A DNA stretch of 64,000 nt from Mytilus californianus. Lineage: Eukaryota; Mollusca; Bivalvia; Mytilida; Mytilidae. Below the pieces are notes generated by a model. The model was given only the letters and a program-made list of their open reading frames with translations. It was not told where the DNA came from and did no database searches. Shown here in pieces: positions 1-9,939 of this stretch (positions are counted from its first letter, which is position 1; each line of letters opens with the position of its first letter). The stretch is from positions 61,712,318 through 61,776,317 of the forward strand of contig NW_026262593.1 in assembly GCF_021869535.1 (NCBI RefSeq). Reading direction: 5' to 3'. Both the position numbers and the translations under genes were made by a program.

Positions 1-72
1 TTTTGGAGATTAAGTTCAAGCCGAAGGTCAAACGTATTTTAGTTTAACAGAAATACACTTTGAAGAGGAGAA

Positions 73-1224
73 ATGACTTTTTTACTAACGTATAACAGCA
101 CACTGATTATGGAATTAACAACTAGTATATTTAACGCATCGCATTACAAGCATTTATACTTTCAACACAACGAAGAACCCTTTTGGAACCCCTCTCTCCA
201 ATCGATAAGTTTAAAGTATATGGGAGTCCATGGTTATCTTAGTCTATTCGTATGCTTCTTCGGAATTCCAACCAATGTCATAAACATTACTGTGTTGACC
301 CGGAAGCACATGCAAACACCAATCAACTTTATTCTTACGTCGATGGCCGTATTTGACATTCTGACAATGTGTTCGTATGTACCGTTTGCGCTTCATTTCT
401 ATTGCCAGTTTCCGTCTGGATACATATCGGAAGAGAAAAACTCGTACGGGTGGATGATGTTTTTGATTTTTCATGTCAATTTCTCGGCAACTGCTCACAC
501 TATATCGATATGGCTAGGCGTATCAATGGCGATATTTCGATACCGCCATATTCATTCGCCTGCCAAAGGATCGTTAACACGCATGCGCCGTCTCATCAGA
601 GCAAGATTAGTTGTGTTTGTGATAATTATTGCATCTGTGATATTAATGATTCCGAATTACATGTCAAATAAATTGGTTAAATATCAAAACACAACCATGT
701 TTATTTTACGCGATCTCGAATTAGGGACACCTCATGTCCGAGCGGTAGTTATGATGAATCTTATGTTGTATAGTTCGCTCGCAAAAATCTTTCCTTGTAT
801 TTTAATGATCATATATGGATCAATGTTGCTTAAAACAGTAAATCGGCGATTGCTTGCAGTTTCCCGCAAAGTGAAACGCGGGGTGTTTTCCAACAAACCA
901 AGAGACACATCGAAGACAACAATAATGTTGTTGACAGTCATTGTTCTTTTCCTACTGACAGAGTTTCCTCAAGGAATTTTGATTATTCTTAGTGTAGTTT
1001 TAAAGGGATTTTTCGACAACGTGTACATTCCTCTCGGAGATGCGATGGATATTTTAGCTCTCATCAATAATGCTGTTAACTTCATTCTTTATTGCTCAAT
1101 GAGTGGAGAATTTCGGCGGACACTTAAGAAATTATTTTGCACTTTTAGAAGACGGAAGTCTAAAAATGTTATTATTGATTTTCAAAGAGAGCGCACTCAG
1201 TCTACATGGCTCAGTTTAAAATAA
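73..1224 (+). CDS. Rhodopsin-class neuropeptide GPCR, myosuppressin-receptor-like (DMSR type), intronless
   Basis: A single open frame of 383 residues with seven hydrophobic segments, at about residues 54-77, 83-107, 126-153, 177-196, 224-253, 281-309 and 322-346. The extracellular N-terminus has N-glycosylation sequons at N8 and N21. Class A landmarks are N68 in TM1, D95 in TM2 and FRY (155-157) in place of DRY. TM6 contains TEFPQGI (296-302). TM7 reads NNAVNFILY (332-340) in place of NPxxY, followed by an amphipathic helix 8 rich in R and K. TEFPQG, NxxNFILY and the TM3 stretch SIWLGVSMAIFRY are typical of the invertebrate DMSR/myosuppressin receptors that bind RFamide-type peptides at the cell surface. 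The second extracellular loop has no cysteine, so the usual TM3-ECL2 disulfide seems absent. The first in-frame ATG is taken as start; the gene fits one exon. The ligand is inferred from family only. Confidence 0.88.
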   Translation: MTFLLTYNSTLIMELTTSIFNASHYKHLYFQHNEEPFWNPSLQSISLKYMGVHGYLSLFVCFFGIPTNVINITVLTRKHMQTPINFILTSMAVFDILTMCSYVPFALHFYCQFPSGYISEEKNSYGWMMFLIFHVNFSATAHTISIWLGVSMAIFRYRHIHSPAKGSLTRMRRLIRARLVVFVIIIASVILMIPNYMSNKLVKYQNTTMFILRDLELGTPHVRAVVMMNLMLYSSLAKIFPCILMIIYGSMLLKTVNRRLLAVSRKVKRGVFSNKPRDTSKTTIMLLTVIVLFLLTEFPQGILIILSVVLKGFFDNVYIPLGDAMDILALINNAVNFILYCSMSGEFRRTLKKLFCTFRRRKSKNVIIDFQRERTQSTWLSLK

Positions 1225-1574
1225 CAATTAGTCATCTTGACGTGTTACAGTAACTTAAATCAATCAAAACATTAAACTTGGAAATATGATAATTATTACA
1301 AAATTAAGTAATGATATCGAAACACTTTATTGAAGGAGTGTTTAATGATTCTTCTGCATGGTTAAAGTGCAATACAAAGTTTATTAAATTTATTGTGACT
1401 TATGGACTTGTTGTTTTTGTTTTTGTTTTTGTTTTGTATTCTATTTTTGTGTTTGTTTTTTTATTATTTATTATTGCCTTGATACATTGTACACGCAGGA
1501 AGAAAACACCACTAAAATTTCATAATCTCAATAAAAAAGAGGCGGAAGATTTCAAATGGATATTCAAAATCATA

Positions 1575-1765
1575 AATATATGACAAACTGGCAGTGTCAT
1601 GGCTAAAAACGAAAACCGAGACAAACAGCAGTATACAAAACACAACATTGAAAACTAAAGACTGTGCAACACTAACCCCACCAAAAAACCGGGGTGATCT
1701 TAGATGTTTCGGAAGGGTAAACGATTCTGCTCTACATGTGGCACCCGTCGTGTTGCTCAAGCAAA
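1575..1765 (-). repeat. Fragment of the 3' tail of RT family 2
   Basis: Inverted relative to copies at 38948, 49518 and 51545. It shares the motifs ACGACGGGTGCCAC (read on the minus strand), the CACCCCGGTTTTT stretch and the following T-rich part. It is a dispersed retroelement tail. The open frames crossing it are not genes. Confidence 0.65.
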
Positions 1766-3734
1766 CTCAGTACTAAATCTAATTTGGTGATGTCACATTC
1801 GAGGAAAAGAGAACGGGATCATTAAATTTTACAATTGTAAAATTATCTGGAATGGAGAGTCAGTAAGTTCCCCCTTTTGTTCATTGACTATGTCATATTG
1901 ATAGAGAATGCTTTATCTTGATTTCCTAGATTGCGCTGCCACAATTCAATTTCAATCTCATAAGTGTAGTCCCCTTTATGGTTCCTCAAAGAATTCGAAA
2001 CATTACAAGATCAACATTTAAGAAAAGAAATTATGTTTTGAAAAAGATTTATTAGGGTCCATTTTTGTTTTGCTGGCTACAGTTGCAAAATACAAATTTG
2101 ACCATTTACTAAGATAAATATATTATCCCCATATACATTTCCAATTCACACACAATTTCATGGAAGTTAGTAGAACAATGATTACTCTTTGGAAATACTA
2201 TAGATAAACGCGCAATTTTTTAACTCGGTATATGTATAACAACGGCACTGTCGACATTTATCATGTGCAAGTAGTGTTTTTGTGTCATGAATAAATACAC
2301 CATATGCTTTTTTTTCTCATTACCTTACAATTTGGATTTCTAATTAATGCTATCATTTTTTTTTATTGTATTTTAAAAGAACAAAAGCGGTTTAATTTAG
2401 ATTTACAAGTGTCCACAGCAAAACGTCAACATGTCTCATTTTAGAGGAAAATACAATACCTATGTTTTTAAATAACTGAAAAATACCTGATTTAAGAAAA
2501 GTCTATGATATAGAAATAGAAAGAAAATTATTCTTTTCCGAAAACATTTTTTTAAGTAATAGGTTACACTGTATCGATGATAGGACAAACGCTCATACAG
2601 CACAAATTCCCAAAGCCTTAATATTATTGTAGAGGGTCAAGATAGGGGTTTAAGAACAGATAATAATGAATCACTACTTACTGAAAAATTGTCCAAAAAT
2701 AACGAATAGAAAAAATAGGCCCAAAAAATAGAAAATAATGGGCAAAATGTATGAAGAATAGAGAAAAATGGCTAAAAAAAATAAAGAATAAAGAATTGAA
2801 GGACCCCATCCAAACCCTCATAGTAGCAATCACAAATATATCTCTACGCGTATACATAAAAACTTTTCGTGCTGTAAGATAGTGATACATCGACAAAATT
2901 AATTTTCCGCAATATAAGTCGATTCTGGAATGTTAAAAGGGTAAAATTGGAAATAAATAATACAGAGGATTCCAGTGTGAACACATTATTGTGCTTTATA
3001 TAGAAATGTGCTGCAAACTACGATTCCTATGAGAAAAAAGTTGCAAAACTGCATTTATCATGTTAGGTATGTATACCAGTCCAAACTTTGGTTTTTTGCT
3101 CTTTTTGTCCTTAAAATATCTTGTCAACATTTTCAGACAATACAAGGTTGTCGGTGCTGCTTTTGACATTAAGTATCTTCATGTAGTTGATATGTATTTG
3201 TGATGAAAACTCATCGCCCCCTTAAAATACGATGACAATTATATTGCATATCAGCCATTTATTGTCCAAAATCTGACACAAAACATTGTAAACACTGTGT
3301 ACTCGAACAGTTGTTATGAGACTGTATCTGTATTAATTAGGAAATTACAAACTACTTAGAGATCCAATCAACACCGACTCAAGGACAAACAGTCTTTCAC
3401 ATTTAATGAAAAATAAAATCTACAAAACATAACTGAAAGCGCAGGTGGAGTGATTCAACATCTTATCGTATTTATAGTTTGCTTTCGGAGAAGATCTAGA
3501 TTTATTTTATGTTTTTTTTTTCTTCTTTCTTTCGGGTCTTTTTCTTTTTGTTTTTAATTGGTTTATACGCGGAATCAACGTTTCAAAAAGATACAATATG
3601 TTCTTATTAACATAGTACATACTCCAGATTATCTTCAGATAATACTGTTCGTTCATCAGTGAACGGAATAACTTTTTCTCTTTCCTTTTCATATGACATT
3701 ACTTGAAAAACCCAAAACCTCATATATCTTGTAA
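1766..3734. other. Intergenic, AT-rich, no gene seen
   Basis: No conserved open frame, splice-bounded exon or RNA gene was recognised. The only structured part is the A-rich repeat at 2685-2850. Confidence 0.5.
2685..2850 (-). repeat. A-rich dispersed repeat, copy 1
   Basis: Internally repetitive stretch built on variants of GAATAGAGAAAAATGG, ending in GACCCCATCCAAACCC. A second copy with the same internal units and the same end motif lies at 41060-41275, so this is a dispersed element and not local low complexity. Confidence 0.6.
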
Positions 3735-3742
3735 CATGAACA

Positions 3743-4621
3743 AAACCGAACTGTAGTATTCAATATGTAGGGCAAACTGGACGTGATTTTTTCAAACGAA
3801 CACAAGAACATCTATACCGCTTCCGAAGACCTAAGAAATCCAAAAGTTTAATTTACCAACATTTAAAAAAACACAAAACACAACATTAGATTTATAAAAT
3901 TCCAACCACTTCAAACCGTCCTGGAACAACCAGAACAATCACATAAACAGTTTGAAGATTCATGTAAACTTTGCGAACTTTCTTGGATTAAACGACTACA
4001 GACAGCGTATTCCATAGGTCTAAATAACAATATAATGGACCAAGGGACCATATCTAAAACTTCCTCTATTGATATCTTGACTAATGTTGATGAAAGACAA
4101 CGAAATCATAGGTCTCATGGCAATCGCATTTACCGCAATCAACGAAATAAATATCGTTTTAATTTTACACTTGATGATTTTTTTATCTATATTTAAAAAC
4201 AATGGTAGACATCAATTATTATGCAAACTGGGCCAAATGCTAATTAGTAAATTACATAATATTTATAACGAATGTGATACAGTACCGTTTTTCAGTCCAA
4301 TATATGAGTGTATGCGTATTATTACAGCCTTTTGTCACCATAGACTGTTCCATCAAATTGACAAACCTAAAGATCATAAAAAGCATATTTCATAAAAATA
4401 AAATACCTTAATAGAGGTATTGATTTTATCAATTTGTCTAGTATTTTTTATGACTCTACCGTTCAAAACTTTATACCTCCATATTTTGATAACATAGAAC
4501 AACCTATAATTTCTTATTCGTATAAAAAAAACAGTAGAAGTTTAATTTTTAATTATTCGTCAGTTACATCAGACATCAGTATATAAAATAATGCTCCTTC
4601 GACATGAGACTGTTTAGATAT
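3743..4621 (+). pseudogene. N-terminal part of permuted PLE protein: GIY-YIG domain and linker
   Basis: Reading from 3743, the frame gives CSIQYVGQTGRDFFKRTQEH, matching the YIG half and the catalytic-arginine helix of GIY-YIG nucleases. A stop at the end of this block (near 3880) and a frame change are followed from 3900 by a stretch containing the motif WIKRLQTAYSIGLN, a hallmark that follows GIY-YIG in Penelope-like proteins. Further frame changes near 4190 and 4396 are needed to follow the linker to RSLIFNYSS (about 4541-4567) and the Cys-type motif at 4602-4619. No continuous frame remains. Stops include a TAA near 4584-4586 and a TGA at 4605-4607 where relatives appear to have Cys. Confidence 0.7.
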
Positions 4622-5798
4622 GGGCCTTTTTTTTTTTTTAAAAGTCCATTTTTGACAACTGGAAAATGATAAAAAAAATGAAGAGAAATAAGTGATTTAA
4701 TTGTATATGTCAATACTTTAACATCAGTCTTTTAAACTAAATACAAAATATGCAACCTTAAACTGAACGGTCAGTTTGACAACAAGTCTTTAAAAGTGAA
4801 CACGGTGTACCAAGATGTCCCTTTCGCAACGATTTTTTAAGCCTCTACCATGCTAAAAAATTAGAATTTAAAGGTATTTTTTCTTCAAAGATAAATGATT
4901 TTATACGGTTTAACTATTTGATTTGCAATTTTAGTTGCTAAAAAATATTACAAGCCGTTTTTAAAATATTCACAAATGTCCACTGGGTAACGATATATGT
5001 CCCCTATTAAACGCTTTGTGTCCACTACGCAACGGATTGTGTCCACTTCGAAACGAAATGTTGCGTAGTGGACCGTTGCGAAGTGGACGTATTTACATGT
5101 TAGCAGCCATTGTAGTTACACGCTACATGTTTTTATGATTATTGTATTAGATAATACATTTTATTTCATAAACTCTACGTTTTTTATGATTTGAGGTCAA
5201 CATTTCTTTAATAAAAAACGTTGCAAAGTGAATAAGTAAAAAAGTACGCTATCAATAGGCTTGTCAATTGATTCAAAGCAGACGAACTATATCATCAGCA
5301 TCTAAAGATGACCGCCATTTTACTACATGAAGTTGTATTATTTGCAAGTAAAAGGAAAGACTACAATTTGAAGAAAAGAATGCTTATTATTTTGCCAATT
5401 GTTTGTTGCCGTTGCGAAGTGGACATTTTTTTATGGACGCCACTTAAAAATTACTATCACAAATCTATTTGAACTTATCTAAATATTTGAATACTTTTTG
5501 TAATGTTCAGATGTAGCTCTATGACAAAACATTAAAAAAGGAGCAAAAAGATTGGTAAATTGTATGAAATTTTGAAAACTTGAATAAACTTTCAAATGTG
5601 GACAGAGCATTTTAAATTGCTGTTTTTGAGCCCTTTGGTCTGATATTTTCAGAAAGTCATTACAACAAAACAGGCAAAAATTGTTGTCGTTGTCAAAGTA
5701 CAATTTATAGACTTAGACAAAAACAAATAAATATATATATGATTTTATCACAATTTAAGCCCTGGACAGAGAAAGTGGACATTTTTTGAAAAACGCCC
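4622..5798. mobile_element. Nested non-autonomous DNA insertion with palindromic core
   Basis: Splits the retroelement frame between GAT ATG (4617-4622) and the resumption GGCCATGTACATG (5803 on). Its ends look like imperfect inverted repeats: GGGCCTTTTT...AAAAGTCCAT on the left, and on the right the complement of GGGCGTTTTTCAAAAAATGT. The centre holds a perfect 14-bp inverted repeat (GTCCACTACGCAAC at 5020-5033 with its complement at 5060-5073), nested with a second pair (GTCCACTTCG at 5041 and CGAAGTGGAC at 5079). The GTTGCGAAGTGGAC motif recurs at 5411-5424. No coding capacity and no clear target duplication were seen. Confidence 0.6.
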
Positions 5799-7566
5799 TT
5801 ATGGCCATGTACATGTAACTACAGGGGACCTTGTCATCGTTCAAGACCGAGAGGTTATAAACTTTCTGGAAAAAGGACAAAAATAACGTCCTCCGTCGAA
5901 TATGAATTGGGAAGAGTGTCGTCAGGTTATTAAAGATGCTCTTTCATCCCATTGTAAAAAATGGTGTAAACGGGAGAAATCTGACAAAATGTCACTTGAT
6001 TCCTATTTGAAGAAATGTCTGAATATTGTTGATATTCGCATATCACATTTCGAAAATAATTTAGAAATAAATAAAAGAATACGTAATACGCCCATTTCTA
6101 GGATTAAAAACAAAATTCAAGTACTCGCAAAGCGTTTTGTGTTTGTACCGGCCGACAAAGCAGCCAACAATGTGGTGGTGGTATGACGTAAACACTACAC
6201 GGAAGTCCTTAAGAAGGAAATTATACATTCAACTACATTCAAGGCCATACGCTCCACAGAGAGTCATATAGTAAATAATCATGTCACAACCACAGCTCAG
6301 CTTAAGGGCTCTTTTGAATATTTGAAGGTCCCCACTATGTATTGGTTACCTAAACTACACAAAAAACCCGTAAAATATCGTTTCATCTCGGCCTCTTGTA
6401 AATGTTCTACTACTAGACAGTGCTTTTAACGAGTTCCTTAACTACTATCAAAGAACTGATCATTTAATTTATTTTTTTGTAATAAAACATATGCAAATAG
6501 TGGAATTAACCATTTTTGGAGAGTAAAAAATTCTTTTGATGGTTTAGATAAATTACGTGCTTTTGATGGTCCTTTTGATTCGGTTGACAGTTTTGACTTT
6601 TCCACGCTTTACACTACACTTCCACACAATCTTACCAAACAAAAGTTTTCCTATTTAATTAAATGGTCGTTCGATAAATCTGATTGCAAATTTATTTGCT
6701 GAACTCATATAAAGTCTTTTTCGCAAACGAGAAAGGTAAATATGCTAGATATACTTACTGGATGTGTGATGAGATGATTAAAGCCTGATAACATTTATGT
6801 ACGTTTCGGCAATAAAGTTTATCGACAGATTGTAGGTATTCCTTTGGGCACCAATTGTACCCCTTTAATAGCAGACTTGTTCCTGTACTGTTAAGAATCA
6901 CAGTTTATGGCCAAACTTAGTAAAGACCCGTCTAAATTCCATTTAATTGATCAATTCAACAACACTTACCGTTATCTTGATGACATTTTTTTGTTAATTA
7001 AATTCTCTAAATATACTGCAGAAATTTACCCACAGGAACTTACCTTGAATAAATCAAATATTAACAGCAATAAGTGTCCTTTCCTAGATTTAGATATTTC
7101 AGTTTTACACCACAAACTCTACACAAAAATTTACGATAAAAGGGATGATTTTTCTTTCCCTATTGTTAATTTTCCTTTTTTGGACGGTGATGTTCCACTG
7201 GTACCATCTTACGTTGTGTGTATCTCTCAACTCGTTCGTTATGCCCGTGTCTCTAGTGACGTTTTGGATTTTAATGAGCGTAATCTATGTATTACCGGTA
7301 AATTATTAAGTCAGGGATTTCGTTGCCACAAATTACTTTAAACCTTTACTAAATTCTTCCATAGATACAAAGATTTGGTTTGCAAGTTTTGCTGTACCTG
7401 TAAAAAACTTAATTCAGACGGAATAGCACATCCTAAATTTAACGGTGATGTTGTTTAATGGGCCCCGAAATTTATATACGATCCGGGTAAACTTATCAAT
7501 GATTATCCTTTAAATAAACTTATTCTAAAAGGCTACCAATTCAACACTGTAATTATAGATCTTTGA
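5799..7566 (+). pseudogene. Reverse transcriptase of permuted PLE, copy 1 (stops and frameshifts)
   Basis: Motifs in order: GHV..TGDL (5803 on), VPADKAANNVVVV near 6150, YWLPKLHKKPVKYRFISAS near 6340, FDFSTLYTTLPHN near 6590, VGIPLGTNCTPLIADLFLYC near 6833, the catalytic YLDD at about 6972-6983, PFLDLDIS near 7080, KIYDKRDDF near 7130, and ISQLVRYARVSSDV near 7221. Spacing and wording are those of the Penelope-like RT common in marine invertebrates. Breaks include TAA at 5884-5886, stops near 6427, TGA at 6700-6702 and 6786-6788, TAA just before 6898, and frame changes around 6420-6530. The part from 6907 to 7341 is still open over 144 codons. Confidence 0.8.
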
Positions 7567-8327
7567 ATATTGTTTTTATTTGTATAAATATTGATTTTGT
7601 TATCAGTAAATTCAAATCATACTAAATAGTTTTGTTATGCACATATACACATTAACGGTACTACAATCGGTCGATACCTTTATTTTGGCATTGCACAAGG
7701 TCGTGTTTTTCTCTGACTGTTAATGACGTCTTTACACTAAATCCATTGGATGTTGGATGTGAACTGATTGATATTTTAGTCTTAATTACATGATTTTTTT
7801 TATTAGTTGTTATAAGCTTTGAACTAGCTATCAGTAACTGCGAGTACTCTCAGATCTGTACTTAGTGTCCTTTTTGTTGTTAGGGATGAGGGATGGATAA
7901 ATACCCTGCCACGTCCGGTCTGTGTTTTTGTTTGTTTGTTCTGCTTTTTATCGATCTGATGAGTTAAGCCTTTTTCAACTGATTTTTATAGTTCGTATTA
8001 TGTTGTGCTGTTTTACCACTCTAACAAACATGTTTAACCCCGCCACATTCTTTATGTGCCTGTCCCAACTTAGGAGCCTGTAGTTCAGTGGTTGTCGTTG
8101 GTTCATGTCGGTCATATTTGTTTTTCGTAAATTGTTTTGTCATAAATTTGGCGGTTAGTTTCCTCAATTTAATTGTTTCATTTTTTTATGTCGGGGCCTT
8201 TTATAACCGACTATACGGTATGGGTTTTTCTCATTGTTGAAGGCCGTACGGTTGCCTATAATTGCTTACATCCACTTTGGTGGATAGTTGTCTCATTGGC
8301 AATCATACCCTATCTCCTTATTTTTTT
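7567..8327 (+). repeat. 3' untranslated tail of permuted PLE, copy 1
   Basis: Non-coding tail containing GGATGGATAAATACCCTG, GTTCAGTGGTTGTCGTTG, CGACTATACGGTATGGGTTT and the terminal motif TTGTCTCATTGGCAATCATA. It is matched along most of its length by 16195-16753, and in part by 16866-17112 and 36100-36292. Confidence 0.75.
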
Positions 8328-9939
8328 GCTCAAACTATAATTAAAAGCACAAACATGATCTAAGCTTGCCGACAGCCCGCAGTGAATATCAGTCCGCAGT
8401 GAAAATAAGTTTTTCAAAAGTCAATAAAACCACACATTTACCCCTTTCATGGACAATTGCCTTAAGCTTATTTCTTATTGCGAGAGAGAAAATGATTTAA
8501 GGGATAATTGTTTACCAAAACTTATTGTACATCAAACATATTACTATAATTATAAATGTAAACGCTCGTGAAGTTTAGAGCGGTGAATATCACTTTTCTT
8601 CAGGTGAATATACTGTTTTATTCAAAATCCAATTCATATACAAAACTTACTAAAATAATACGAATTTGAAATAATATAAATATTCACAAATACGGTTATT
8701 CTAATGCAAACATGCATGAAGCAACGCAGTTTTACTTTATAAGTTCAAATCATAAAAGTCTTATTATAATCCTAATACAGAAGGACATAGGCATACCGAA
8801 TTTCACTCTACGCAACCTTCAACGTCATTGCCAGTTAGGAACAACAAACGATTTGAATTGAGTATAAAACTCTAGAAACTATGTCAAACAATGTCAAGAA
8901 CACAATTCCATTTCCAGTTAGGTGCTCGGACCTACACCTTTAAAATGTTACATATAAATCAAAATGTAGTCATAAAAACTAATGGTAAATACAATGTACA
9001 TAAAAAATGTAAGTTTAGTGTTCACTTGTTGCACAACAGCTAGAAAGTGACTCTATACTTTATTACCAGAAAAACACCAATTGGTTACTTTAAATGACCC
9101 TATTATATATGCATACGACCCGTACCCGTCAATACAATATGTTCTCGCTATGCTATACTAAAACGAAACGTGGGAAAATACAAATAGTCACGATAAGAAA
9201 AAAATGTGATTATGTTTTTTATTTTCATTCTGAATTTTTTTTTTCGTACCAAGCAAGTATTAAATTGATTATTTTCTTTTAGAACTTATTACATTCAATA
9301 TGATGGGGGGGGGATCAGAAAATGTATTTTCCCTCCTGCTTGATCAACATACTTGTTTATTCCAAGTCGGGAATGAGAATACATTTAGAGAAAAAAATAA
9401 CCCCCTCCAAAGTTAAATGATTATTCTCCAACAGTATGCAATACTAGTATTTCACTTATTGCAATTAATGTAAATTAAAATGTCTATTATTGGTTTTTGT
9501 ATCGTTAGGTTGTTGTCGCAAAAACATAAACACCACAATGCCTTTTGTTCACAGTTTTTATCCAGGATACCAGAGTAATTCTTTGTTGCTATATAATTCT
9601 TCCCCGTATAATGGTGTGTGCATAATCACGTTAAAATTAACGTAATTCAGTCGGGAACTGTTCCTTCCTAGATTGCAACTATCAATTTGCTTTCTGAACG
9701 ATCTTTTAATGATTTTCATTCAATTTTTGAATACAATGTATTGGAAAGAAAATCACAAGCTTCTGCAATCACTGAGAATATAATTTCCATCAATACAACT
9801 TTGTGAACAAATTCTAACTTGACCAAGAAAATGTATATTTTCCAGAACAAAGTGACGTTCTCAGACAAAACAAGTGCCGGTTATTGCTTCAAATCGTGTT
9901 GTTGAAAAAATATTGAAAGAATTATGAAGAAAATGTATA
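8328..9939. other. Intergenic, no feature recognised
   Basis: AT-rich, with a short G-run near 9304-9312. No exon, RNA gene or repeat family shared with the rest of the window was recognised. Confidence 0.45.

Larger units (their letters stand above)
3735..8327 (+). mobile_element. Penelope-like retroelement with N-terminal GIY-YIG (permuted type), degenerate, copy 1
   Basis: Order along the plus strand: GIY-YIG endonuclease remnant (3743-3880), a basic linker region (3900-4621), a nested DNA insertion (4622-5798), reverse transcriptase (5799-7566), and a 3' untranslated tail (7567-8327) ending in TTGTCTCATTGGCAATCATA followed by a T-run. Canonical Penelope elements carry GIY-YIG after the RT; here it comes first, as in the permuted invertebrate lineage (Naiad type, as I recall the name). 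Frameshifts and stops show that this copy is dead. The exact 5' end is not determined. Confidence 0.75.

Noticed and set aside
1311-1583. 90-codon frame with hydrophobic F/V-rich stretch as a membrane protein
   Set aside because: The hydrophobic part is a GTTTTT low-complexity run, and the 3' end runs into a retroelement tail.
7963-7990. SECIS element in the PLE 3' tail (ATGA...CTGA)
   Set aside because: The spacing between ATGA and TGA is too short for a SECIS stem, and the TGA is lost in the copy at 16195-16753.
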